NCBI GenBank assembly: GCA_036852015.1
Contig: JAANDG010000317.1
Location: forward strand, 103,716-167,715
Length of the DNA stretch: 64,000 nucleotides
Direction: 5' to 3'
Source of the DNA: Pelodera strongyloides
Taxonomy: Eukaryota; Nematoda; Chromadorea; Rhabditida; Rhabditidae
Shown here: in pieces, positions 22,320 through 35,432 of the stretch
Numbering within the stretch: position 1 is the stretch's first letter
Layout: every line of letters begins with the position of its first letter
The notes under the pieces: generated by a model
What the model was told of the DNA's origin: nothing
Database searches by the model: none
Seen by the model: only the letters and a program-made list of their open reading frames with translations
Translations under genes and position numbers: made by a program

Positions 22320-25105
22320 TTATTTATTTGTTTGTTTCGTTTGTGATGGTCCTCCACTTTCCGATTTCTCCTTTTCACTCAATTGTTTCTGAAGGGAAGA
22401 GACCATGGAACGCAGTTCGTCGATTGCACTCGCCTAAATATTATTTATAGTAATTACTCATCATTTGATGATAATAATTAGAGAACCAGAATTTCGGTTT
22501 TAAAGTGATATAAAGCCGTTTTTTTTAATGTATGTTGGACAACTGCAATTCCATATGATTGTATGAACTAGACTACGCTCATCCACTAGCAACTATAGTA
22601 ACGTTTCTTACGTATTGTATATCCACAAGCAGGCATTAGCATAGTGTTACATATTAGTACCAAAAATTCGCATACCTGCATGATAATATGATTCTTTGCA
22701 AGTAAAAGTGTGGCAATCTTGCTCAGTTTCCTCACAGAACTTCCGTGGGCATAGGGGATCACGGCTCTGAAAGTAATAGTAATTCAACAAATAATTTTAC
22801 TTCTTATACTTTAATATAATTTTCAAATGATTTTGGAATTTGGAATGGAGAGAAAAATTGCATTTTTGAACTGTTCTCACGAGAGCAAAATACGTATTTT
22901 CAATATCATATCATGAAAACTAACGTGGAGCACTTTTTCTGAAAAGGTTCTTTGGTGAAACTCATGATGGGATACAAAAGAACAAAAATTCGTCCCACCT
23001 GAGATCATCTAGTGCTTCATTCAGATCATGCATTCTGCATCTTTCTCTTAGGTTGATACTCATACGGACTCCGGTGTCTGTTGCACGCTGCATACACGAA
23101 GGCAACACTTCTGAACATATTAGTTGTGAATAAGATTGCTGAAACTAAAGCGGTATAACACTCGGTTTTCGAATGATTACTGGACAACGGAATTTCCATG
23201 TATGAAGATTGTGTTCCATTCTCCATCGGCCAGCACAGTAATTTAGGCAGTTGTACCTCATGTATCTCAAAACCAAGTGTCATACCAAGTTTACTATCGC
23301 GACAGAAAGTAAGCATCAATTATATATATAAAAAATGGATCGCAGCAACAGGCAACAGGAAAGGTGATTTTTATTGGAACAAGCGCAATGCTATCTAACT
23401 AAGAGTAACAAATAAATACAGGCCCCAGACAGTATAAAGCGGACATGACCCTAGACACTTAAACTACAGAAAGAATGAATATAGTAGAAAATGACATAAC
23501 TACAGTAAATATCCAAATAAATCAATGGCCCAGAAATCCAAGTAACACTAGCTAGGGCCCCCGCCCTACCGTATGCCCAAAGGCCCAAAGGGTCCCATGA
23601 TGAATGACATGCCGGGAAATCATAACTGACAACCGACTGGCGCCTTCATTTGTATAAGAATGGAATAGAGAAAGGGCCAGGAGACCTTTTCATTCTACTA
23701 TTCAAGATGCTACTCAATTGGTTCTAGCTATATGCCGGGTATCATATTCACACTATTTTCGTTGTTGTGATGTAGATTCTGAACGTAAAATTTCCCGGGC
23801 ATAATAATAATGAGCATCATGCCATGCGGTTGAAAAAGACGATAAATATTAAAGAATACAAGTGCAAATAAAATTTGTTTAATTATATATAAAATTATTT
23901 ATTTACATCCTCAAAATAACGTTATATTTCTTTTCATACGGTGCCTATTGGAATTGGCAAGGCATAGAACTCTACGAGCGTTTGCAAACACTTGAAATAC
24001 GAAAACTTGAGATTCTAACGAGTAACGCAATGGGTAACCAATATAATCTCTAATAATACGTGTGCATATTTGTAGTAATATACTTGTACTGCATTCAATT
24101 CATATTCATCAGAGAGTGCTCATTACCACAACGGAGATGCATCTCCCGATCATGTTAAATCACTTGAATATTTGAATACTAATATAGTGGCAAGAGGAGA
24201 TCAAACTGAGACCTTCTAGAACAAAGTAAATTACCAGTAACCGTAAAATCACATGTCATTTGTTTAACTTTTTCTATTCGAGTCAACCTCAAGTCTAATT
24301 GTAAGTCTAAAGATCTCTAAATTCTAAAGATCTCTATAAAGTCATAACTTCTAAACACGCTGATGTGTAATCCTAAATAAGCAGGTTCCAGATGAAATTG
24401 GTAGATAAAAGATAAAATATTGACCAGACAAAATATGGAATGAAATATTAAGAAGCAGAAAAGAAGAATCAGATTATGAATAAATTTTGGACTTACAGTA
24501 GTTTCCTCGAATACACTTTTGATGTTGATGTTATTGTTGTTGTTTCCTACGGATCCAGCTTTGTTCCCTGGGGGTATGATACCCCAGATTGTACCATCTG
24601 TGAGAGCTGGTAGGAAAGGCCAACTGGGGGTATCAACAGGGTGAGCCCCTAATAATATAACAGAGGATTAAGCCAAACACTAGTGACATTGCTTTTAAAA
24701 CTCAATCTACAATTCTCAAAAACTAAGGAACGAAAAACTACATTGAAAAAAGAAACAATGTTTATTATTCAACACTCATAAAATATTATACCAAATGTCA
24801 ATAAAACTCTTTTACTGAAAGCAAAAATGATAAAACTAGGTGCATACTGCAAAAACGATAATCATGCAAACAAAACCCAAAGCCAGTGATGACTTATAAA
24901 AATAGGAAATAGGAGGACGGGGTTTTTTACACTTCGTCGATAATATGAGAAAAAGAAACAAATAGGAATAAAAAATATATAAATCAAATACAATCTATGT
25001 AGGATAGGCTAAAACTGATGAAAAGTATTTCAATTGTATTCATATAAACCATTTGACATGCAATGTACCACAGAAAATATTACCTAGATTGGCAACCGTG
25101 TAAGG
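22320..25105 (-). CDS. Olig/Beta3-family bHLH transcription factor (5' end unresolved)
   Basis: Nuclear DNA-binding factor for E-box sites; vertebrate relatives are Olig and BHLHE22, nematode relatives the HLH-17/31/32 group. Exons: 25084-25105, 24551-24648, 22999-23138, 22676-22766, 22320-22433, with phases that join without error. The basic region and helix 1 ([18 protein letters not shown]) end exactly at an intron; the next exon carries the loop and helix 2 ([20 protein letters not shown]), which is diagnostic of this family. The last exon gives a leucine-heptad helix ([15 protein letters not shown]) and a Ser/Lys/Gln tail to TAA; AATAAA lies 3-9 nt after the stop. The first two exons encode a Pro/Trp-rich stretch. 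The 22-nt exon 25084-25105 is the least certain, and no start ATG upstream was convincing. Confidence 0.88.
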
Positions 25106-25632
25106 CTGGTAAAAGAAAATACAAAGAAAGAAAAGGATGAAAAATACTGCAAATTTAATGGGACAGACCCTTGTTCATTATTTTATACTAACATAAGACT
25201 GCCGATAATTATATGTAAACTAAAATTACCGTACCTATGGATCTGTTCGGTTTTTATCGCAATTTATAGGAATGATAGGAGGCTCAAAAGGTCATATATA
25301 TTCACAATCAATAAATGTAGCTAAAACACAGTCATGGGGTAAAACAATCTATGGCAAGGAATACTGTATGGTGTGTTTCTAAAACCACGAACTATTACGG
25401 TAAAGCAATTGTACTAAAAAAAGACATCCATAATTTGGCACATGTACCAGGCTTGCTGATAAGTTGATAATGCCTAATTATTAATGATAATTCGAAATAC
25501 ATAAGGCACAAACAAACGATACTAAAACTTGGATCCCTTACAAATATTAGTTCAACGAAAGATTTTCAAAGCTCAAAATGAAAGTGAATTACTACAACAG
25601 CCTGGAAACACTGGCGTTGTGTTCGCGAAAAC

Positions 25633-25803
25633 TTAAAGCGAAATGCTGGCCCCTTTGGAAAATGTGCATATGATAAGTAAATTCTATGTATCCTATGCTA
25701 ATTTTGTACGATTGCCGTGGACGATCGTACAAAATTAGCATAGGATACATAGGATTTGCTTATCATATGCAAATTTTCCAAAGAGGCTAGCATTTCGCTT
25801 TAA
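25633..25803. mobile_element. TTAA hairpin MITE, AGCGAAA..CTAGC family, copy 2
   Basis: TTAA-AGCGAAATGCTGGCCCCTTTGG at the left; inverse copy ending TAGCATTTCGCTTTAA at the right; central arms TGCTAATTTTGTACGAT. Same element as 6868-7038. It lies between the bHLH and the first transporter gene. Confidence 0.87.
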
Positions 25804-25972
25804 CATTCTCAAACCTAAAGTTTTCCAAATAAAGCCTAAAATAATGCATATATCGTACGTTACTACGCATCGCTCTCTTAGTGGTTAAAATACATTTTGC
25901 TGGGCTTTCCCTGTTCAATTAACACATTACCAATATAAAGATCAGGCACATTCTTGAAAATCCCCTCTCTAC

Positions 25973-28900
25973 CTATGATTTGAGCTTGATCTCTTTGAGC
26001 TCTGCATCCTGTGCGTCGGGGTCCTGAGTAGGGATAGGCTGGTGAGGAGCCCTGTAGGGGTTCAAGCTAGAAAGGAAACAATTACGACTTACGACTAGCC
26101 CAACGAACATGCAAAGCGGTACAAACAGTGGTTTGTGAAACGTGTTATGCAAATTGCGTGCCCATGTTCCTTTTTCCAGCACACGGTTCACAAACCAAGT
26201 GACATATCGCTTTGAAGACGCAACACAAAACTATGATGACAAACTCCAAACCAAACTATCAAACACAAAATGCAAGGAAAATTATACTGAGTGAACAAGC
26301 CACTCATCTGTTTTATGTTCATATCTATCTAGTATCTATTTAGCATATATGTACAATCATCGAATAAGTGCTAAGCTAAGTCACTTACACTAGCGACCCG
26401 CCACCGACAATTTGGCGACCACTTAGAGACCATTTGGTGACCACTTGCCGCCGTCGAGGTCGCCAAGAGGTTGCCAAATGGTTTGGACTACCGAGTCATA
26501 CCAGCCCCCCCCCCACACATCCTATAAATAACCCTACCTGTATACAAAGACAGCACCAATAACCATCGAAGCTCCAACAACAAAGAGCATTGTGGGGGAG
26601 AAGTTGAACAGTTTATATGCCAGGATACAGTTGAGCACAATGGCGAATGATGTAGCGAACGCCTGAATAGCGATTTTAGTCCGCGGACCACACCGTTACC
26701 CGTACCATGCCGTACCGTACCCGTACCTTAACTTAACTTATTCACGTCGGCCCGCTGACCGCTTATCCCTGGTACGATCTCTTTTTAACCGGGACTTTCT
26801 CTAGACTACTTATCGTTGTATTTCTGTTTCCAATTAGCACTTATATCAACATGTATGGTAATAAGGATTCGATATACAAATCATTAGACTAGTTCGCGGT
26901 CCAAGGGGAGAACAAGATCAAGCTATCAAGTCAACTGTAGAACCTACCTTCAATATATTGTCGGCAAACTTTATCACCACTGCCACGACAAGTCCTCCGA
27001 ACGCTGAGATTCCTATCGTCACCCAGACCGCCCAGTCGAATCCGTACATCATTCTGTGATAGGCGGATTCATTTTCAATACAATAAGATGGCTCAACATC
27101 CAAAAAACGTTGACAATTCAAACCTGGCCAAGCTACACAGTGCTTGGAGTTATATCACTACTTTATTCACACATACAATTAATCAGATACAACATCAAAC
27201 AAGTACATGAAACAAGTGCGGAAGGTCATACTACATGCTACAGGAAAACAATACGTTCACGACCACTAGTTTCTTTTATTGACCGATGAGTTTGATCTCA
27301 GTCTCTACTTCCACAAACCATTGAACAGTCTTATATCACACACCTATCAATAACACTGGCGGGATTGATTCCATCAGCAAAGATTGTCGAATTGTCCTTC
27401 ACCTGAAAACAGAAAAAATTAAACATGCTACAACAACTCGTCAGCAAAACTATCAAGTAAGATACCGCACACTTCAAAGATATATACAAGGCTTCATTTC
27501 CAGACAAGCATCAGCACCAAACCATTGAACCGTGAATATACGTAGTGCCTGAAACATACTGCCCAAACAACGTAACAACATCATGGTCCCGGGTGCTAAC
27601 CGCTACACAAAGTTGCCAAAAATAACTCAAAAATGAAAAAAAAATGAAATAAACTCACAAATGCAAAGAGAAGTGCAAAGAAAATGGAAGGAAGGGCTAA
27701 CTGGATGTTGCGGATCCAAATTGACACCTCAGATCCTACAAATGGATTGTAAAAATTTAAAACTTCTTTTACGCTTCAAGAGCGTAATTGGATGTAATTA
27801 ACAAATGGGGAACTCGGTCGACTCTGGTAATAGCCAATGATCCCTTGATGAAGCTGGCGACACAATGAACTATAGAAGAAGCGCGGCCTTCAAATGCCGA
27901 CAAACAATGCAAATCCTTATAAAATGAGAATTCTAGACCTAGCCAGGGTATAAATTCCGTGCGTAAATGGAGGTGGTTTCTCTAGCTTAGTGATAAACCG
28001 TTTTAAAAAAAACAGCATGTTTCGGTCAAATATATTAGCTTGGAATTGCCTCCGGAGTTGGTCAAGACTAATCCGGAGGTGGTTCGTGCGTGTTTTCACG
28101 CACCAACCTGTACCCCTGCCTAGCTACCGTAGTCCACTTGGGAATATAATTAAAATACCCCCTTCCAAACAAACCTTTCAAAATCTTCTCAAAATATATT
28201 CCCGCGAATCCAGAAAGACAACAGGCGACGAGGACCGCGATGAATCCAATGATCGAGTTCTGTTCGTGCGCTTTGCCCGCTTTCACAGCCGCCGTCACGA
28301 CACTGGCAGTTGACGTGGCCAGTTCATCAATTAGGGTACCATTCGCTAGAGAGGTACCATTGCCATCAGAAGAGGAACCCTGAACGATCAGTTCTTAGTT
28401 ACCTTTCTGATGTACAATATTACCCATTTCAAGACAACAACACAAAGATCTAACACACAATTTTGCATCCAAAGTTTGTGCGTGAGAGAGATATTGATCA
28501 AAACAATTAACAAACTAGATAACAGTGTAATTGTTAGTACAAGTGACCAAAACATAACAAATGAAAAAGCAACCAATGAAAAAACTAACCACAAATCGAT
28601 TGAATGCATCCTCAATGGATGGCTGGGTGGATGTGGAGAGAGAGGCAGCCGCGGCCAGTGCTTCAGCCTTGTTACGGTCATCGGACATCTTCTGGTCCTG
28701 CAACAACATTTGGTGGAACATACCGTAGAATGCCATAATTACTGTAGCACAGATATCATAACATACTTGGGTGTATGTGGAGATATCATTCATATCATTT
28801 TGACACGCTTCTGCGCAAAACGTTCGATACTCACACACACACAAGGAGGCGCAGCCACCTTTTTGTATGCGGCCAAAAAGAAACCAGAGGCCATATTCAC

Positions 28901-31369
28901 CACTCCGATTCCCTCGGGGAAATAGTCCCCGGGGACAGAAAATAGCATTCTAATGTGAGAGACGCAGAGAAAAAGACGGGGAGTTCCCACGGGGAATTGA
29001 GTGTTGAATATGGGCTCTGTATTTACGTGAAGGAATGCTTACGAACATCAAGGCTCAGTTACCAGCATCAAAAGTGATATGAACAGAACACGGCAACACT
29101 TACATACTGCACCACAGCGACTCCGGCGAACAAGAAGAGAAGGGCGATCCATTGGCGGGCGGAGAGCTTCCTCTTGAGCACGAGCACGGTAAAGCCAGCA
29201 GTCGTTAAGATCTTTAGCTGGTAAGTTACCTGCAAACAGCTTCATTATACATACCAATACGACGTTGGCTGCTGAATGCTGAAACGTTCCTCTTTATTCA
29301 GAAGAACACAGACAAAACTTGTTTCCACGTGGGCAATACCGCTACAGTAATTTTTCCGCGGAGATTCGTTTAGTGTACAAAAAAAGCGATACAATGACAA
29401 ATCGCCCGCACCGCCATATATCACTGCGGATTATTTGATATACCTTACGGTTAACAAAAAAAGTTCGAAAAAACGCACCATATAAGTAGCAGCTGGAAGG
29501 TTCTCGACGGCGACATATCTAAAGTAATCAAGGTTACTGTAATAAACTGTCAGTAGAGTTATTATACGATAAAAGTAACATGCTCGTTAGTCGACGACTC
29601 CAAATATACCGTGTAAAGTCGAATAAATTAAAGTATAAAAAGTGCTCACAACAAGAAATTTTGAATTGTGTAGACAACGGCTGGCACTAGCACTTTGATT
29701 GCATCACCTCTGTGATTGACAAACTGGTCGTAGATCTGGGCAAATCCCCTGAAAACATATGGTTAGTGCGCATTCGAGTTGGGCAAAATGCATAAATTTC
29801 GCGAAATATTCTGTTCGAGTTGATAGGGTGAGAGATTGTTGAAAAATAAGAGGGCCCTGGAAAAAATATTTTCGAGACTCCGGGATATTTCGCAGCGCGC
29901 TAACACTGGCAACAGCGAACTCGAACTGATTTTTTCGCGAAATTTGTGCATTTTGCCCAACTCGAATGTGACGGCGACCTACATGAGGATGGAAGAATCA
30001 ATACCAAGATACCCCCTATAGCATGATATTACAAGCTTGAAACACGCCATTTTTAGGTTGAAAAAATTACAACTTGAATACGAAAGTTGTAAAAAAAATA
30101 TACTTCTTCTGAATAGAAGTAATAAGTAATGTCAAAAGAAGCAGGATAGGTGTTCAAAACGTAAATAATGTATTAACCCGAATACTGAATAGGTTAGGTT
30201 TCCAACAACTATCACAAATTCAAATTACGCACTTAGATACGCTCTTCTCCTGCAGACAAACCAACACGACCGATGCGACAAACTTGAAGATTTCAGCGAA
30301 AAAGACAGATATCGCCTGAAAATTTGGTAAACTTAGGGTACATGGCACAATCTGCTACCATTTCTGCCTTACCATTATCATATTCTAGTATTTTTTTGTG
30401 AAATTTGAAAATTTAATTTTAAGAGTTAGTTAAAGAAAGAATTAGATTATTTATACTGATCATCGTTTAGACTTCACACCACGCATTCCTTACCATACCC
30501 TAGCCGTTTTTACACGCATACCCTTGTCACGGTACACCATTTCTACAGTACTCCGAGAATATCCCTATTTGATTTCACTTTCATACCTTTAAGAATTTGG
30601 GTCTGTTTCCCGTCATTGCAAACCGCATAAACAAAACGAGTGAAGTATTCTGGAGGACCAAAACACCGAGGGAAGCATACTTGATGGCCACATCTTCTGC
30701 AACACAAATTATTCAGAAAAGAAAACTATCAGTAAAGCTAGAACGAGCCTCATTTAACCAACCAATAAAGATTAGTTTTATTGTTGTCATTATTACGTGC
30801 TAGGATGTCAATATTCCAAACCTATCATGCATGTTTCCAAATGCTGCACATTTCTAACCATTTGAAAGCTTGAAAGCATTCGCTTACTAACAAATTTCAA
30901 AAATGAAACCTTCGCATTTTATTCCCTGTCATATTGAAGCAACATTAAAAATCCGTATGATCATTAGTGGAACACATAACAATAATTGAAAATATCACAG
31001 CTCTAGAAACAAGCCGAACATTCAAATATCTAGAAACCTAAGCTTTCTACATTCAAATACCTTCAACAGCGGACTCAGCGGACAACAACATTGGTTTACA
31101 AAAATCTAACTCCTAACGCTAATTAGAATTAGTTATATTTGCAGCGTAGAATTTCTGTACATTGACTTCTGCGGCATTGTATCAGTGTTTAACTAATTAG
31201 TGCTAATGCGCCGCATTAGTTAGAAGTGGTAGGTACTGTAGTTTACCGCAGACCTAAACCTGGAGAGCTTTGGGAGGTAGAATACAGATTCACTGCTCCT
31301 ACCTACCTACACTGTGAAAAATGTGCGATTACCTGTTATGAAAAAATCATCGGCGGATGGGAGTTTCAT
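25973..31369 (-). CDS. SLC35A-type nucleotide-sugar transporter 1 (complete, 422 aa)
   Basis: Golgi membrane antiporter that imports a nucleotide sugar in exchange for the nucleoside monophosphate; substrate (UDP-Gal, UDP-GlcNAc or similar) not decidable. Thirteen exons, all phases consistent: 31333-31369, 30587-30696, 30233-30315, 29650-29748, 29479-29518, 29104-29229, 28590-28697, 28175-28379, 27659-27735, 27344-27402, 26948-27053, 26538-26662, 25973-26066. Family blocks: [10 protein letters not shown] (about 124), [11 protein letters not shown] (about 258), [24 protein letters not shown] (about 334-350) and AFATS. The start ATG fits a 12-residue leader and lies about 30 nt after a TTGCAG site. 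Odd: a hydrophilic loop of about 76 residues (166-241) with two NGT sequons replaces the roughly 17 residues of human SLC35A3. Introns host TIR elements at 26112, 28887 and 29771. Its tandem paralogue is at 41749-45451. Confidence 0.93.
26112..26214. mobile_element. TIR element, CAAAGCGGTAC family, in a transporter intron
   Basis: CAAAGCGGTACAAACAGTGG and TTTGTGAAACGTG at the left; CACACGGTTCACAAACCAAG and TATCGCTTTG at the right in inverse orientation. Similar ends occur at 51064-51183. It lies in the last intron of the first transporter gene. Confidence 0.65.
28887..29017. mobile_element. TIR element, GAGGCCATATTCACCA family, in a transporter intron
   Basis: Left GAGGCCATATTCACCACTCC; right GAGTGTTGAATATGGGCTC in inverse orientation, with CTCGGGGAAATAG and CGGGGACAG blocks. 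It lies in the intron between 28697 and 29104. Confidence 0.8.
29771..29968. mobile_element. TIR element, CATTCGAGTTGGGCAAAATG ends, in a transporter intron
   Basis: CATTCGAGTTGGGCAAAATG then CATAAATTTCGCGAAA at the left; TTTCGCG then AAATTTGTGCATTTTGCCC and AACTCGAATG at the right. About 36 bp of almost perfect inversion around 125 bp. A family not seen elsewhere in the window. Confidence 0.88.
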
Positions 31370-32835
31370 TAGAATGCCAGCTTTTTAATAAAACTGCAAT
31401 GAGAAATAGAAATACAAAAAGAGACGAAACTTGGAAAAACAAAACACCCAAAAATAAAAACTTTTCTCAATGCTAATACTAAATAACAGTATGTTTCAAG
31501 CTGTCAATATCACTTCAACGGTAGTACAGGAGTTGTTGTTTTTACAGCCTCCTTTTTCATAAAAGTATAAAAGAGTATAATAAGATTACTAGTTACACAT
31601 TTGTATAAACTTAAAGCGTACAATTTTTGGGACACAGTAATGAAAGTCCAAAAGTTAACATAATAACCGGCTGAACGAGGTGAATTTTCGACCCATGAAG
31701 AACAAATTCAAATTCAGCACCATCAAAATGAATGAGCCAGTATTCAACAGTTTAGTGGCGCATTCAAAACAGTACTCAACATCAATAATACATGACTGTA
31801 TAGATTTGGAACGCCACATTCCGGTTAGTAGTTATAGTCTCTACTGTGGACAACTACAGGGGATGGTTTTACATTGCCCCGACACGGTGATCCGTTATGC
31901 AAATATGTGAGTGCAGTAATTTCACAACACTCGCAAACAGATCAATTCAGAAACAAAAGAGCCTCGTCATTCAGTGTATCATGCAATGCAAACATCATGA
32001 TAAGTTGTGCGATTTCAAGCGATATAACATCCGGTTTTGAAACGTTTTTTGGACAAATGTTTGAAAAGTTTTTTGGACAAATGCATTGCTATGTGTTTAC
32101 GTCAAGTGGGGTGGGGTGGATTTCATTTTTCATTCTAGTCTTACTCATTTGCATATAATGCACAGGAATCCAGTTGTACATTCTCCATTGTACGTTTAAA
32201 AACCGGATTTTATATAGACTTCATCTATAGTCCCACTCCTTTTTTGGGTATTTGCAGGACTTATTTCTTATTATTTTCTTACTTTTGAAATAAAGAGCTG
32301 TACTTATTGTTAAATATTACTCATCTACATCTTAGCGACCCGGAATATAAAAAGATAAAATAAATAACAATTGAAGAAAAATGAACAATTCCGTTCCTGA
32401 TCAAATCAAGTCCCACTATCAATCACACAGTATAAAAAATAATAATAATAATAAATAAAACCCACGACGACTTGGTCCAGACGACGCAGCCATTGTTACC
32501 TATGAACGGGCTTCCTTGGAGTCTAGTTCCGCAGGACTACGACCACTAGACCAACCCTGTAATAACAAAGGTCAATATTAATTAGTATAATAATCATATG
32601 GATATATACAGAAGCGGACATCCAAACAAAAAAACTTTTCAATGGGCTACCAAACAGGCGAAGAGCACGAATGAATGTACAATTACCGTATCTACGCAAT
32701 GTTCGTCCAAAACGGACAGTGGTCAAGAGTCAGCTGGGCAATTAAACCACAGCCCCACGCTCATTAGGGGGTGATATGACAGAAATCGATAATTAGATGA
32801 TCAAACACCAAAACCTTTAGACGGTAAAAACTACG
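31370..32835. other. Gap upstream of transporter 1
   Basis: No gene. 31108-31228, just inside the gene's first introns, has degenerate TCTAACT/AATTAGTTA inverse pairs. 32013-32223 is a degenerate AGCGA/CCGG-family element. 32466-32556 on the minus strand has an A-box-like TGGTCTAGTGG but no good B box. Confidence 0.4.
32013..32223. mobile_element. Degenerate TIR element, AGCGATA..CCGGTTTTGAAACG family
   Basis: Left TTCAAGCGATATAACATCCGG with TTTTGAAACG; right GTACGTTTAAAAACCGGATT and TTATATAGACTT in inverse orientation. An old relative of the TTAA-AGCGAAATACCGG family. Internally a 25-bp unit (TTTTTTGGACAAATG) is duplicated. Confidence 0.5.
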
Positions 32836-35432
32836 TTCTCGGACGCGCAGACGCGCGCGTAGCTAGGCGCGCAAATTGGAGTGCACGCGCAGCTATCCGC
32901 GCTTTTGTGAACGCGCGCGTACTTTGGCGCGTTCCGCGCAGTTAGCAAACTACGCGGGTAGGTGCGCGGTAATGGGGTTTTTATTTCGTGCGTGGAGTAC
33001 CGTACCCAGAATACTGTACTTGCCGCAAAAGTGCAGGAAATAGTGCAAAAGGGCTGAAAAGTTGCAAAAATATTATTTAACTTATTTTTTTTTTCAGTGT
33101 AAGATGTTTATCTTGTTATAGTTTTTTTTCTAATGTTTGACTTCGTTGTTAGTGTATCATTACGCTTATTGCCTGTTCTTCCAGCTTATAACTTGAGGTT
33201 TGGCTTCCAATAATTTCCGATTGCGCTTAAATCCACTTTTTGTGTTGTTATGTATTCTACATAACACTTTAAGAACATTACATCAGTTCATCATGGATGG
33301 ACGGGTTCGTCTATCGGGACTTCAAAGGCACCAAGTACAGTGTTCAAGGTGTGTGTTATAGTTTCTGCCTGTTTCGCGTGTGTGCTTGCATTGTGTAATT
33401 ATTTGACAAGAAAATGCTATTTTGGCATAAGAAGCTGAAAAAATTTAGTAAGCAGTTTTAGTAGCAAGTGCCGGTTGTATCTAAGCTTGGATATGAGGCG
33501 CCATAAGCTCTTTCGTATAAATAAGTGCTTATTTTCATGGCTGCATCCACCAATGTTCTAGGCTTCAATGGACATCACATGTGCTCCGTGCTCCCATTCT
33601 TTAAGCGATTTAACAACTTCGTGGCGTTTTCCAGGTAGTTTTCTTTGATATTCCCGTTTTACTTATGGATTTTCGTACAAATTGCAGTATTTGTAATCAA
33701 TCATTCCGTGTGTATATGTTTAGATGATGTTTTTGAAACGGTGTTTATTTAGGTGTTAGTGTTTCTCCACCATTATGTAATTTTCTTTATTCCAGATCAG
33801 CTTCAGAGGCCACTGGCGTTTACCTTGACATTCTCAATTCTCACTGTCGAATTCGATTTTCTATTTTATATGTCGCAAGTGAGAAGTCAAAGCGTCATAG
33901 CAGTTCATAGGTGAATATAGCTGTAACTTTTTGAATCCTCAAATTTTTTAATTGAATTGTAGTGCTCCCGCTGCACCCGAACCGGGACCAAAATTCGCTA
34001 CAGTTTCTCCACAAGAATTGGTTTCCCGGATAACTCGGATAACCTGCTACCTGCTACATGATGTATGCTGTGCTGTGATTAGGTGTGTCCTGCCGTATGT
34101 TGATGTTATTTTTGGTCTACATTTGTAAATTACTTTGGCGTATGACTAAAGCCGAGTCAAAGACCTAGACCTGCAAAGTTTATCCTGATAAAAGTCATTA
34201 TATTACATTACGTTGAACGATAATATATTCAATTTAGATCACATACAAACCCCGCTGTTGGCGACGGGCGACGGGTACAGTCTGCACTCAACAGGTTGGT
34301 AATAAGGGCTTATTCTTCTTTTCATTATAAATTTCATATGTAGTATGCAGTATAGTATGTAGTATACAGTATAGTATGTAGTATGCAGTATGTAGCATGT
34401 AATAATATGTAGTATACAGCTTTTGTGAATGTAATAGCTTATGTAGTAGTGCCCAGCTTATGTAATGACTGTGTGTCACTCTCCATACTCTAATGGGTGT
34501 CAATAAGAAATCAGTTAAGTTGCGTTAAGTCGTTTTTATTACTATTTTCAGATTTACTTCCTTGCGAAATGTTTGACTGTTGTGGATGGGCAGTATTTAC
34601 TAAATTCGAATAACCGTTGGAATTTGGAATCGCGGGTGTTGAGTGCTCGTGAGTTGCGGTTGGAGTCCGTAAGACGAGTAAGAATAGAGGCTGCTCAACA
34701 ACCTGAGCGTCTGGTGATTAAAACTTTCCCTGTTTCGTTTAGCTTTTTGTTAAGCGCGAACCGCTTATCCGTTATTCCTTCTGTATCGATATGATTTCAC
34801 TATTTCTCTCACGAGATTTTAATTTCCAATAAGTCACACAATATTGGTAGTTTTCCATTTTTCTTCTTTATCTTTTACGGTTACTAACTGTATTAGTACT
34901 ACACTGTTCTATTTTAGCCGTATAAAGGTAGTAACTAAATTTTAGTTACTAAGTTTATACGTTTAATCTTTTCGTTTTATACAACTTTTCTGTGTTGTAT
35001 AAGTAGAAGGAATATTTACCCCCCCCCCCACTGGCACGCGTAATGATTGGAAATGTGTATGTCTTTCTTTCATTGATCATAATTTATATATGTAATTATA
35101 TATGCCTTGTTTTTATTTATATCGCACTTGTTACCATGTACGAACTTTCCTCGTAATCTCTACATGTTATTATTTTTATGATGGTTAGCGTTATTTCTTG
35201 GCTACATACTTTCCATATATTAGTTAGGTGTCATACTTTCTACGCTTTTTATTTGGTTTTTATATCGTTTTAAGAGGGTGCAATAGTGCGAAAAAGGTGC
35301 GCGGGGAAGGCATTGTGCATGCACGTGGTCCGTTTGCGCGCAGTGCAGCAACATTTTTGCGCGGACGCGCTCCTGCAATTCGGCGTCCGCGCAAATGCAT
35401 TGCTGCGCTGCGCGTCCGAGGTTCAGAGAATG
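32836..35432. mobile_element. 2.6-kb CG-rich-ended element
   Basis: The left end CTCGGACGCGCAG and the right end, read inversely as CTCGGACGCGCAG, form short TIRs. Each is followed by 100-150 bp rich in GCGCGC/CGCGCA that contrasts sharply with the AT-rich surroundings. The inner 2.2 kb is normal in composition and holds a row of exon-like open segments on the plus strand. No clear target duplication and no transposase motif recognised, so the boundaries are inferred from the terminal match alone. Confidence 0.5.
33293..34576 (+). CDS. Unrecognised multi-exon ORF inside the CG-ended element (passenger?)
   Basis: Six segments with GT..AG borders join in one frame from ATG to TGA: 33293-33334, 33562-33634, 33796-33910, 33963-34082, 34238-34294, 34552-34576 (143 aa). 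Acceptors are TTCTAG, TTCCAG, TTGTAG, TTTAG and TTTTCAG types. The predicted product has a Cys pair (TCAPC, about residue 20), a hydrophobic stretch (LAFTLTFSILTVEFDFLFY) and an acidic/Pro segment (APAAPEPGP). I recognise no family and it is not an obvious transposase. The first donor (CAA/GTACAG) was chosen over a better one to keep phase, which weakens the model. Confidence 0.28.

Noticed and set aside
32466..32556. tRNA gene on the minus strand
   Set aside because: Only an A-box-like block (TGGTCTAGTGG) is present; no B box and no foldable cloverleaf.
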